A stretch of 34,604 bases of DNA from Clostridium sp. Marseille-P2415 (GCF_900155545.1 NZ_LT732525.1:49135-83738), one strand, 5' to 3'; shown: positions 24,753-31,964, counted from the stretch's first letter. A program made the numbers and translations. The notes: generated by a model not told the origin, from the letters alone.

Positions 24753-25850
24753 TTACTGCCAGCCGTCCGTACCGTAGTCTTTTACATTCTCAGACGTAAT
24801 TAAGAAGGTCTCTACCGGATAACGGTCTGCTACCTGATCCCCGTTTAAGTAAGAATACATGATGTTCACTGCAGACTGAGCGATCTTTACCGGAGACTGT
24901 GCGCCGCTTCCTTCAATGAGAGATTCGCCGGAAGCCATCTCTGCCTTGATATCAGGAGAACCGTCTACGCCGTAAATCTTACAGTCCTTGATTCCTGCTG
25001 CGTTTGCTGCCGCCAGCGCTCCAAGTGCGGTCGGGTCATTGCCGCCGAAAATGGCAACGACATCACCATGTGCCTGAAGAAGGTCTTCTGCAATACCCAT
25101 GGCAACTTCTAAGTTACCCTTTGCATCCTGCTGGGCCACGATGTTAAAGTTATGACCCTTGATCGCATCCAGGAATCCGTTGGTCCGGTCGGTCACGGAA
25201 TTCATGGTCGGAGAATCCAATACGATGATGTCTCCTCCATCCGGACATTTCTTAACCAGATCTTCCCCGCATACAAATCCTGCGTTGTAGTTATCGGAGC
25301 CGGTATAGGAAACCAGATAGGACATATCCGCTACCTCCGTATCAAAGCCAACGACAGGAACGTTTGCTTCCCTTAACTGATCCAGCGCAGGGAGAATGCC
25401 TTCTGCCTCAGCCGGATTCATGAACATAGCATCAATATCCTGGGAAACCAGGTCTTCGACCTGAGTGATCTGAAGGGTCACATCGTTAGCCGGATCCACT
25501 GCGATCAGCTCATCCCCCTGAGCCTCGATCATTTCCCGCATGGTCTTCTCAATGGTAACGAAGAATGGGTTTGTGCCATCCATACAGGTATAACCGAATT
25601 TGTAATGCTTGCTTGGGTCTTTCTTTTTCACATTGGCATCTGCCATGTTGACAGTCGAATCGGATTTAGCGGCTGCCTTTGTCTCTGCCTTGGTATCCTC
25701 AGCAGCTTTTGTCTCTGCCGCGGTGGTTGCAGCGGCCGTTGTCTCCGGTGCCTTGTTCTCCGGTTCCCCATTGCTGCAGCCTGCCAGAGAAATGCCGGTC
25801 AGAGCAGCACATACCAGCATTGCGGCCATCTTTTTTGTGCTTTTTTTCAT
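24753..25850 (-). CDS. Ribose-type sugar-binding lipoprotein (RbsB family)
   Basis: The extracellular sugar-binding component of the importer, 365 residues. The lipobox is SLAGC (Cys 25), followed by an Ala/Thr/Lys/Glu-rich spacer of about 40 residues. The mature fold begins YKFGYTCMDGTNPFFVTIEK and has DAMFMNPAEAEGILPALDQL, VVGFDTE and IFGGNDPTALGALAAANAAG, ending YGTDGWQ. AAAAGGAGGACGTAAC precedes the ATG. The sugar cannot be read from sequence; linked genes suggest a pentose or related monosaccharide. Confidence 0.94.
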   Translation of the reverse strand: MKKSTKKMAAMLVCAALTGISLAGCSNGEPENKAPETTAAATTAAETKAAEDTKAETKAAAKSDSTVNMADANVKKKDPSKHYKFGYTCMDGTNPFFVTIEKTMREMIEAQGDELIAVDPANDVTLQITQVEDLVSQDIDAMFMNPAEAEGILPALDQLREANVPVVGFDTEVADMSYLVSYTGSDNYNAGFVCGEDLVKKCPDGGDIIVLDSPTMNSVTDRTNGFLDAIKGHNFNIVAQQDAKGNLEVAMGIAEDLLQAHGDVVAIFGGNDPTALGALAAANAAGIKDCKIYGVDGSPDIKAEMASGESLIEGSGAQSPVKIAQSAVNIMYSYLNGDQVADRYPVETFLITSENVKDYGTDGWQ

Positions 25851-25899
25851 GTTACGTCCTCCTTTTACATTTTTTGTTTGTTGTATCTGCTACATTTTC

Positions 25900-25908
25900 A
25901 TCATAACA
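25900..25908 (-). promoter_or_regulatory. Extended -10 of the rbsB-like promoter
   Basis: Minus strand TGTTATGAT: a TGN extended -10 (TATGAT at 25905-25900) with no good -35 at 17-18 bp. Lack of a -35 fits an activator-dependent promoter; the paired site at 25934-25964 lies about 56 bp further upstream, a usual activator distance. Confidence 0.45.
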
Positions 25909-25933
25909 TGAGTTTATTTTTAAAACATGTGCA

Positions 25934-25964
25934 CAATGTAATGAGTTTCATATGACAAATGTCA
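25934..25964. promoter_or_regulatory. Bipartite operator candidate upstream of rbsB-like gene
   Basis: CAATGTAAT (25934-25942), 10 bp, then the perfect palindrome TGACA-AA-TGTCA (25953-25964). The same two blocks in the same order recur upstream of the kinase gene (28984-29012), so a common regulator probably acts on both promoters. Confidence 0.62.
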
Positions 25965-26032
25965 CATTTTTTATGTTGTTTTAATAATAAATCGGATATT
26001 TCGCTTCTATTTTCATCATATTGCACAATTTC

Positions 26033-26175
26033 AACCTTATCAAGGAAGTCCCCCGCTTCTTAAAGCGGGGGTATGGACTTGCTTGTTTCCGTAGGAGTCA
26101 AAGCTCCTGCGGAAATACCACGAAGTGGTAATAAGGTTATGAGCAAGTAGCGAAGCGGATTGCGAATATCCGCTT
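26033..26175. repeat. Hairpin-rich palindromic element, possible IS200/IS605-type remnant or structured RNA
   Basis: Dense perfect pairings occur in 143 bases: CCCCCGCTT/AAGCGGGGG (26050-26058/26063-26071), a 12-bp stem 26086-26097/26104-26115, TACCAC/GTGGTA (26116-26121/26125-26130) and AAGCGGAT/ATCCGCTT (26153-26160/26168-26175). Two longer-range pairings, AACCTTAT 26033-26040 with ATAAGGTT 26131-26138 and ACTTGCT 26077-26083 with AGCAAGT 26142-26148, are interleaved, i.e. pseudoknot-like. The terminal C/G-run hairpin is like the ends of IS200/IS605 elements. No transposase is present. The element overlaps the last codons of the isomerase gene. Confidence 0.6.
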
Positions 26176-26856
26176 TGACCCGGCCGCCGGATATTCGTTG
26201 CAAAGAAGGCGGTAAGGAGGTTCGTCTTCTTCTATTTCCGGGAACCGGCCTGCAGGCAGGTAAAAACGGTTATCCTCTTTATCATCGTTGCACATGGATA
26301 CCTCTCCCAGCAAAACCGGCCCTGTGCCTGGCTCCAGCTCAAAATCGTGGTACATATAAGGATGGATCGTAATGCTTTCTCCAGGACAGAGCTTGATCTG
26401 AGTCCCGGCAGCTACTCTGTATTCCCGACCATCGCTGTGTATGGTCACATCGGTATCTGCGAGCTTCCCTTCCGGAGTGGACTCATAGACGCGGATCAGC
26501 ACATTCCCGCCTCCGCGGTTTATGATATCCTCCATTTTCCTCCAGTGAAAGTGCATGGCCGCTGACTGGCCTTCCTTCATGTAAAGCAGCTTTTCCGCAT
26601 AGGTCTTCGCATATTGATCCATTTTTACATTGCCGTTCCGCAGCGTAATGAGGGAAAAACCCACCCTGTCAAAGTCGCCCATTCCAAAATCCGTAATATC
26701 CCACCCCAGCATGTTATCGCGGATCTCATCCCAGTCATGCCCTTTATCCTTCCACTCCTCAGGAGTGAAACTGCAAAACGGGGGAAGGGCAAAGCCGCAT
26801 GCTTTTGTCATCTGCTCCATATCCTTTAATGCTTTGTTAATCTCGGAACGTTTCAT
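26137..26856 (-). CDS. D-lyxose ketol-isomerase family protein
   Basis: A 239-residue cupin-fold sugar isomerase (D-lyxose to D-xylulose; some members also use D-mannose). Metal ligands are visible as H102 and H104 in AAMHFHWRK, E109 in MEDI and H170 in PYMYHDFE. The later VLLGEVSMCNDD and DEPPYRLLCNEYP segments also fit the family. The ATG at 26856 follows GGGGAGGTTAGAA; the earlier start at 26877 has no such site. The last ~16 residues (AAGSKRIFAIRFATCS) are translated from the palindromic element and probably are not native. It follows the aldolase by 23 bases. Confidence 0.85.
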   Translation of the reverse strand: MKRSEINKALKDMEQMTKACGFALPPFCSFTPEEWKDKGHDWDEIRDNMLGWDITDFGMGDFDRVGFSLITLRNGNVKMDQYAKTYAEKLLYMKEGQSAAMHFHWRKMEDIINRGGGNVLIRVYESTPEGKLADTDVTIHSDGREYRVAAGTQIKLCPGESITIHPYMYHDFELEPGTGPVLLGEVSMCNDDKEDNRFYLPAGRFPEIEEDEPPYRLLCNEYPAAGSKRIFAIRFATCS

Positions 26857-26879
26857 TTCTAACCTCCCCAAAGTCATTT

Positions 26880-27740
26880 TTATTCTAAATTAGAAAATAC
26901 TTTTATGGTGTGATGTACGTCTTTTTTCATTGCCTCGATCCCCCATAATGTCACATCGTGATAGAATACATAGTCCTTTGCCTGTATCGCCTTTTCTTTA
27001 ACATACATCCCGCCTGCTTTGGCTAAGTAGGTGTAGTAATTGATCTTACGGACTCCCCCTTTAATGCACTTGCGAAAATCCTCATCGCTGACTCCGGAAC
27101 CTCCGTGCATGACAATGGGCAGGCCGATCCGGCTGTGTATCCGGTGGATGCGGTCAAAATCCAGCTTGGGTTCTGTTAAGTAAAGTCCGTGTACCGTGCC
27201 AAAGGAACATGCAAGTGCATCAATTCCCGTAGCCTTTGTGAATTTCTCAGCCTCTTCCGGGTCCGTGTAGCAGCCTTCCATGGCTTCCCCTTCTTCTCCT
27301 TCGCCTACGCTGGAGAATTCCTGTCTTCCCATGGCGCCGATCTCCGCTTCCACGGATGCCCCATATGCGCCTGCCATCTCAACTGCAATCCTGGTATTGG
27401 CCGCATTCTCAGCAAAGGGCAGGGCGGAGCCATCGTACATTACCGACGTAAAACCCATATTAAGGGCCTGTTTCAATACCCTCAAATTATCCCCATGGTC
27501 TAAATGAACCGCTACGGGCACCGCAGCCTTTTCTGCCATCATGATCATAACCGGACCGATCACCGACAGCGGAATGATAGCTTCATGGACCGGAGCAAAC
27601 TGCAGGATCACCGGCTGGCCAAGCTCCTCAGCAGCCCCCAGCACCGCCTGGATCCCCTCCAGGGAGGTGATGTTAAATGCTCCTATGGCCATATTTTTTG
27701 CATCTGCCAGTTCCAGAATGGCTTTCATTGTGATCATCAT
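26880..27740 (-). CDS. Class II (zinc) ketose-phosphate aldolase, FbaA/GatY family
   Basis: A zinc-dependent aldolase of 286 residues that would split a ketose phosphate to dihydroxyacetone phosphate and an aldehyde. Visible motifs: AIGAFNITSLEGIQAVL at the start, the metal/catalytic VAVHLDHGDN (D81, H82), SVMYDGSALPFAEN, EAEIGAMGRQE, GTVHGLY and the phosphate-binding VMHGGSGVSD and NYYTYL. The ATG at 27740 follows GGAGGAAAGAAAT. Between the kinase and isomerase genes it probably acts on the kinase product, either a ketose 1-phosphate or bisphosphate. Confidence 0.92.
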   Translation of the reverse strand: MMITMKAILELADAKNMAIGAFNITSLEGIQAVLGAAEELGQPVILQFAPVHEAIIPLSVIGPVMIMMAEKAAVPVAVHLDHGDNLRVLKQALNMGFTSVMYDGSALPFAENAANTRIAVEMAGAYGASVEAEIGAMGRQEFSSVGEGEEGEAMEGCYTDPEEAEKFTKATGIDALACSFGTVHGLYLTEPKLDFDRIHRIHSRIGLPIVMHGGSGVSDEDFRKCIKGGVRKINYYTYLAKAGGMYVKEKAIQAKDYVFYHDVTLWGIEAMKKDVHHTIKVFSNLE

Positions 27741-27772
27741 ATTTCTTTCCTCCAATTTTTATTGTTTTGTTC

Positions 27773-28909
27773 CTATGGGTTTATGATTTCCTGCTGTTTC
27801 CAGCCGCTTTGTATCTTTTTCTTAAGCGCATCAAAAGGCAGAAGTCCGCTGACCGCATCGTATGCCGTTACGCAGGAAGCCCCGGTTGCAGCCGCAAACT
27901 CGATGCATTCCACCGGCCCCAGGCCATCCAGCATGGCTTTTATAAAGGCAGCGATGCTGGTATCACCTGCCCCTGTGGCAGAGAGGATGCGGTCAGGGAC
28001 AAAGCTGTTCTGAAAATAAGAAATGCCTCCCCATTCCTCTCTTAATGGCAGCGTGTCTGCAAATGCCTGTTTCGGTGCAGTTTTCAGATACATGCCGGCC
28101 GCTCCGCATTTTAACAGTACGGCTCTGGTTCCCAGTTTCAGTGCCTGATCCGCAAGGACAGCTACATCTTCTCTTAAGGAGAGAACGGACGTAATATCGT
28201 CTGTCCCGGCCTTTTCCTGCCATTTGTCATAGATCTTCCGGTCAAGCAGATACCCCAGCTCCTCAATGCTTGGAACAAAGAAATCCACATACGGCAGCAC
28301 CGATGCCAGTATGTGCTTCCAGTCGCAGCCAGCCGCTTCGGAATCAGGATCCACCGCCGCCAAATCTAAGGAGGTGGTCAGCCCCAGCTCCTTTACACGC
28401 CGGAAAAGCTCTGCCAGTTCTTCTCCGCCATTCTGGTAAAACCTGCGCATCAGGGTCGGATATCCGAAGTGGAAATGGGCTGCCCCTGCCACCTTTTCAA
28501 AATCCACATCCCCGCAGCAAAACGTGTCATTGCACCCGGGATCATGAAGAAAGAACCGGTCCAGCCCTCTGGGTGCTACAACCACCGTATAAGAGGTGGA
28601 TTCTCCCGGCACCGCAGGTATACAGCTTTCGCATCCGCTCTGCTTGATCTTTTCTTTGAGCATCCAGCCGAAATCATCCTCCCCCACTTTCGCCATCAAC
28701 AGCACTTCCGCCCCCAGGGCATGAAGGCCCAGCCCCGTATTGGAGACGGCTCCGCCCGTGCATATCTGTGCCTTTCCTACACGCAGAAGCTTTCCCGGAC
28801 GGAACAGTTCCAAAAGCTTCTGACCGCCGCTGTTCTTAAAAACGGGTGTGATGTCAAGGGAAATATGTCCGGCCAGGACCACCCTTTTGTTCCCTTCCCG
28901 ATATTTCAT
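27773..28909 (-). CDS. PfkB/ribokinase-family sugar kinase
   Basis: An ATP-dependent sugar kinase of 378 residues, first gene of the catabolic operon. PfkB marks are VVLAGHISLDITPVF at the start, the sugar-binding CTGGAVSNTGLGLHALGAEV, KVGEDDFGWMLKE, and the C-terminal anion hole/catalytic loop SATGAGDTSIAAFIKAMLDG. It is longer than the usual 300-330 residues. The ATG at 28909 follows AGAAAGGGGGAGCAAAT; the longer frame to 29035 crosses the promoter. With a lyxose-type isomerase next to it, a ketopentose such as D-xylulose is a plausible substrate (inference). Confidence 0.9.
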   Translation of the reverse strand: MKYREGNKRVVLAGHISLDITPVFKNSGGQKLLELFRPGKLLRVGKAQICTGGAVSNTGLGLHALGAEVLLMAKVGEDDFGWMLKEKIKQSGCESCIPAVPGESTSYTVVVAPRGLDRFFLHDPGCNDTFCCGDVDFEKVAGAAHFHFGYPTLMRRFYQNGGEELAELFRRVKELGLTTSLDLAAVDPDSEAAGCDWKHILASVLPYVDFFVPSIEELGYLLDRKIYDKWQEKAGTDDITSVLSLREDVAVLADQALKLGTRAVLLKCGAAGMYLKTAPKQAFADTLPLREEWGGISYFQNSFVPDRILSATGAGDTSIAAFIKAMLDGLGPVECIEFAAATGASCVTAYDAVSGLLPFDALKKKIQSGWKQQEIINP

Positions 28910-28934
28910 ATTTGCTCCCCCTTTCTCTGTTTTC

Positions 28935-28962
28935 ATCATAGCAATCTCAAGGGAAAAGTCAA
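28935..28962 (-). promoter_or_regulatory. Promoter of the kinase-aldolase-isomerase operon
   Basis: Minus strand TTGACT (28962-28957), 16-bp spacer, TATGAT (28940-28935) preceded by TGC. The predicted start is about 20 bases before the kinase ATG. Confidence 0.7.
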
Positions 28963-28983
28963 TATTTTTTATGCATTTATTAC

Positions 28984-29012
28984 CAATGTAATAAATGATA
29001 TGACATTTGTCA
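28984..29012. promoter_or_regulatory. Bipartite operator candidate upstream of the kinase gene
   Basis: CAATGTAAT (28984-28992), 8 bp, then TGACA-TT-TGTCA (29001-29012). It matches the site upstream of the rbsB-like gene in order, strand and nearly in spacing. Its palindrome is centred about 69 bp upstream of the -10. Confidence 0.62.
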
Positions 29013-29202
29013 TGTGCAAATCGTACAATATTCAAAGAAACTTTTATCTAAATAAAAAATCTCAGCTCTATAGTAACATGAGATGCCACTTTATAAATTG
29101 AAACGCATTATTTGTGATTCATATCTTAATATTTGTAAACAATCAATACTGTGAATTTCAATAAGAAGATTCATCGCAGCGATTCCTCTTACTTCGGAAC
29201 GA
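29013..29202. other. Gene-free divergent region between kinase and blaI-like genes
   Basis: AT-rich intergenic DNA without a credible ORF. ATCTCA (29059-29064) and TGAGAT (29079-29084) form a small stem followed on the minus strand by TTTTTTATT, possibly a relic terminator. This marks the border between the ~50% GC sugar block and the AT-rich island to the right. Confidence 0.5.
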
Positions 29203-29260
29203 TTTTAAAATTTAAATTCTTTTAAAATTTATTGACTCTTTTATAATAATATATTATTAT
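29203..29260 (+). promoter_or_regulatory. Promoter and operator of the blaI-like operon
   Basis: TTGACT (29232-29237), 17 bp, TATTAT (29255-29260). The 18-bp perfect palindrome ATAATAATATATTATTAT (29243-29260) covers the spacer end and the -10, a suitable autorepression site for a BlaI-type dimer. Two direct repeats TTTTAAAATTTA (29203-29214 and 29220-29231) lie just upstream, like an UP element. Confidence 0.68.
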
Positions 29261-29285
29261 TTAATTAAAACATGGGAGGTAAGTT

Positions 29286-29693
29286 ATGACAGAAAAGAGA
29301 AAGTTGCCAGAATATTTCTTTCTTACAAAAAAAGAGGAAGAAGCAATGAATGTACTTTGGGCTTCAGACACTCCATTAAGTGCATCTGAAATAGCTGAGG
29401 GTATTCCTAATCGTAAGTGGCCTGCAGCATCAATCCAGAGTATTTTACGTACTCTTGAAAAAAAGCAGGCAGTGAAGGTTGCTGAGATTACAAAGATCGG
29501 TAAATCTTATGGCCGCCTTTTTCAACCGACATTATCCATAAATGAATATGCAGCTATGCAATTTAAAAGATATTATAAAATAGATAAAAAAAATGATTTA
29601 TCAATCATGTCATCACTGATAGGACACAATAGGTCACCGGAAGAGATAGTAGAAATATTACGAGAGCTTTTGGACGAATACGAGGAGGAATAA
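29286..29693 (+). CDS. BlaI/MecI/CopY-family transcriptional repressor
   Basis: A 135-residue winged-helix repressor. Residues ~14-85 show the family pattern: LTKKEEEAMNVLWASDTPLSASEI, then WPAASIQSILRTLEKKQAVKV, where the recognition helix is followed by the wing. The C-terminal helical dimerisation half ends IVEILRELLDEYEEE. GGGAGGTAAGTT precedes the ATG. In known systems the partner M56 protease triggers cleavage or inactivation of the repressor; the partner gene begins 2 bases after its stop. It probably represses its own operon through the palindrome at the -10. Confidence 0.9.
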   Translation: MTEKRKLPEYFFLTKKEEEAMNVLWASDTPLSASEIAEGIPNRKWPAASIQSILRTLEKKQAVKVAEITKIGKSYGRLFQPTLSINEYAAMQFKRYYKIDKKNDLSIMSSLIGHNRSPEEIVEILRELLDEYEEE

Positions 29694-29695
29694 GT

Positions 29696-30847
29696 ATGTA
29701 CTTTACTATTTTCTCTATTACAACATCTATTGTATGGGTAAGTATTTTCGTAAAGTCTATTTCAATCTTAAGAAAGCAAATGTCATTTTTAAGATATTTC
29801 TCCATATATCCATTAATATTAGTTTTATACATTTGCCTAATAAGATTGTTTTTTTCTATTGAATTTCCATTTACTAAAGTAATAGTTTCTAAAAAGTGGC
29901 TTCCCTTATTCCAACATGCTCTTATGACTCCAATAATACCACTTGACATCAATTATAACTTGACTTTGTACGAAATATTATTCATTTTATGGATTACAGT
30001 TTTTATTTATAGGCTTTACAAAATAACAATTGAGAATTACCGGCTATATCGATTATTCCAATTTTTACCTGAATCTAAGGATAAGCGATTACAAAGAATT
30101 CTCAAACAAGTCCAAGACTATACTTGTACTCACAAAAAAACAAAGATTATTGTAAATGAAGAAGTATCATCTCCTGCTATCATTGGTTTTTTTAAGCCTA
30201 CTATTATACTGCCTAGTATAGATTTCTCAGATGATGAATTACTTGGAGTTCTTACTCATGAATGGATGCATTATTGTTACAGACACGTCTTAATAAAGTA
30301 TATCGGCGAAATTATACATACTTTTTTTTGGTGGAATCCCATCTTTAAGGAATTAAATAATGAAATAGCACATGTTCTTGAAATGCATTCTGATAAGAAA
30401 GTCAGCACCTTTCTAAATAAGCAGCAACAATACTCTTATCTAAACGCAATAATTAAGGTTGTAAATAATATAAAAGAAAATCGAAAATTATCTACACTTA
30501 CTTGTAACCTAATAGAGAATAGTGACGCTGAAAAATTAAAGCAACGTTTTAAAATGCTTCTGGAAGGCAATTATTCTCCTCAAAAAATAAATAAGAATAT
30601 TATAATAATACCATTTATATGTATGCTATTTGCCTTTTCTTACATGTTTGTACTTCAGCCATATAATGAACCAGATAGTTTTGGATATGGAGATATGATA
30701 ATAATACCGCAGGATGCCTATTTAATAAAAGCCGGTACTGGCTATAAACTTTATGATTCAAATGGAGAGTTTATTGCAGACATAAGCATCATCGATGAAA
30801 GCTTAAAAGGTTTAAAAATCATAAATAATAAGGAGGATATCCCATGA
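29696..30847 (+). CDS. M56-family (BlaR1/MecR1-like) membrane metalloprotease
   Basis: A 383-residue integral membrane protease. About four hydrophobic segments are visible (approx. 1-22, 32-53, 88-106 and 300-320). The zinc site is HEWMH (188-192) in LGVLTHEWMHYCYRH, with the downstream ligand region NEIAHVLEMHSDKKV (E229, D233). BlaR1 and MecR1 are ~590 residues with a penicillin-binding sensor domain outside the cell. Here the fourth segment is followed by only ~60 residues (GDMIIIPQDAYLIKAGTGYK and on), so the signal sensed is not expected to be a beta-lactam. The end overlaps the next gene by 4 bases (ATGA). Confidence 0.88.
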   Translation: MYFTIFSITTSIVWVSIFVKSISILRKQMSFLRYFSIYPLILVLYICLIRLFFSIEFPFTKVIVSKKWLPLFQHALMTPIIPLDINYNLTLYEILFILWITVFIYRLYKITIENYRLYRLFQFLPESKDKRLQRILKQVQDYTCTHKKTKIIVNEEVSSPAIIGFFKPTIILPSIDFSDDELLGVLTHEWMHYCYRHVLIKYIGEIIHTFFWWNPIFKELNNEIAHVLEMHSDKKVSTFLNKQQQYSYLNAIIKVVNNIKENRKLSTLTCNLIENSDAEKLKQRFKMLLEGNYSPQKINKNIIIIPFICMLFAFSYMFVLQPYNEPDSFGYGDMIIIPQDAYLIKAGTGYKLYDSNGEFIADISIIDESLKGLKIINNKEDIP

Positions 30848-31095
30848 AAAAATTTATTAAATGTGCAATAACAAATATACTTACGTTTGGCATATTAATA
30901 ATGCCCTTGAATGTGTATGCTAATGATGCTATCACCCAAAAAGGACAAGAATCTGTAATAAATTTACAAAGAAATGCTGTCATCAATGCTGAACAAACAG
31001 GATATAAGTATAAAATTTGGAATGGAAAGCAATGGAAGCGCCTTTGGTCATACACTTATGGAAAATGGATAGATCCAGAATGGACTTTGGCATAA
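30844..31095 (+). CDS. Small secreted Trp/Lys-rich peptide of unknown function
   Basis: An 83-residue precursor. The signal peptide runs MKKFIKCAITNILTFGILIM to the likely cleavage site VYA-ND (about residue 26). The predicted 57-residue mature peptide ends in an aromatic, basic segment (YKYKIWNGKQWKRLWSYTYG, then KWIDPEWTLA) with five Trp and four Tyr. The ATG overlaps the protease stop (ATGA) and follows AAGGAGGATATCCC, so expression is tied to the M56 protein. It has no Cys pair or double-Gly leader, so it does not look like a standard lantibiotic or class II bacteriocin. It may be the signal, the substrate or the effector of the M56 system. Confidence 0.75.
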   Translation: MKKFIKCAITNILTFGILIMPLNVYANDAITQKGQESVINLQRNAVINAEQTGYKYKIWNGKQWKRLWSYTYGKWIDPEWTLA

Positions 31096-31318
31096 AACAA
31101 AACGTTATGTTAATCATCCATATAAGTCGTTTTAGTTGGAGGGAGGTGATTCCATTGAACACATAAGGATTATCTACGGATAATAACAATTAATAAAGTC
31201 AGATTATGAGAAAGGAAGGTCTTTTATGAAAACTTAAAGCTACCGTATGCAATATGGAGTATTTTATCTTTTTTATGAAATAATATCTAATAGTGGTGCC
31301 TTATGAAAGGAGTTTATA
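31096..31318 (+). other. Intergenic region with degenerate start sites
   Basis: About 220 bases between the small-peptide gene and the 179-aa secreted protein. Two strong ribosome binding sites lead into frames that stop almost at once: GGAGGGAGGTGATTCC before TTG-AAC-ACA-TAA near 31155, and AAAGGAAGGTC before ATG-AAA-ACT-TAA near 31226. They may be relics of further small secreted-peptide genes. No clear promoter or terminator was seen. Confidence 0.4.
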
Positions 31319-31858
31319 ATGAAAAAATATCTTTTTACCCTTTTAACAATTATTATGTGTATTTTCCCTTATTCAACAGCTTTTGCCGCTGATAACCAAA
31401 TGGATGCGGTTAACACTGGTAGTGAACAAAATATTACAGCTGATTCTAACGTCTCTGTGGTTTTCGTACCAGAGTATGAGTTTACTATAGTCTCAACACG
31501 GCTCGATAATACCGATAATGTGCAGTTGGAAAATATTGAATGGTCAAATGGTAATTCAGAAATAAATAGCCGTCCGGAAAAAGAGGTATCGGCTAAATTT
31601 ACCCATAAAATATATGATCGAAATAAAAAGTTAATGGCCACTGCGACTGTAACCGTTGAAGGTGTGTATAGTCAGGTGGATCGCTGGAGTGAAATAACAA
31701 GCGTTTCTGCTACATTTTCGGGGGAATTCAAAAATGATTTCTCTTATTCATCTTCAACCAGTGGCAATAAGGGATATCTAGACATTATATTTAATGGAGT
31801 AACAGTAAACACTCAGACCTATACTATATCAACTAATGGTCGCATTTCTAATAAATAA
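31319..31858 (+). CDS. Secreted beta-rich protein of unknown function
   Basis: A 179-residue exported protein with a Sec signal peptide (MKKYLFTLLTIIMCIFPYST, cleavage near AFA-AD, residue ~23). The mature part has no Cys and many alternating polar/hydrophobic stretches (KFTHKIYDRNKKLMATATVT, VEGVYSQVDRW, TSVSATFSGEF, GYLDIIFNGVTVNTQTYTIS), pointing to a beta-sandwich. GAAAGGAGTTTATA precedes the ATG. It is the last gene before a strong terminator and probably belongs to the BlaI/M56 transcription unit. I do not recognise the family. Confidence 0.72.
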   Translation: MKKYLFTLLTIIMCIFPYSTAFAADNQMDAVNTGSEQNITADSNVSVVFVPEYEFTIVSTRLDNTDNVQLENIEWSNGNSEINSRPEKEVSAKFTHKIYDRNKKLMATATVTVEGVYSQVDRWSEITSVSATFSGEFKNDFSYSSSTSGNKGYLDIIFNGVTVNTQTYTISTNGRISNK

Positions 31859-31964
31859 TCATATGATTAAGTATTAATACTATTGTATATAGCTAATATT
31901 AAATGAACCGTCCTAAATTGAAAACAATATTAGAAAAGACTGAAAATTTTTTATAATATTATTT

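Noticed and set aside
26033-26175. tRNA or simple intrinsic terminator in the palindromic stretch
   Set aside because: The stems do not form a cloverleaf with tRNA consensus bases, and the structure is far larger than a terminator with no clear U-run after it.
28910-29035. N-terminal extension of the sugar kinase to 29035
   Set aside because: It would translate the promoter region; PfkB similarity and a strong ribosome binding site place the start at 28909.
29696-30847. Beta-lactam resistance (BlaR1) locus
   Set aside because: The penicillin-binding sensor domain and any beta-lactamase or mecA-like gene are absent; only the protease and repressor parts match.
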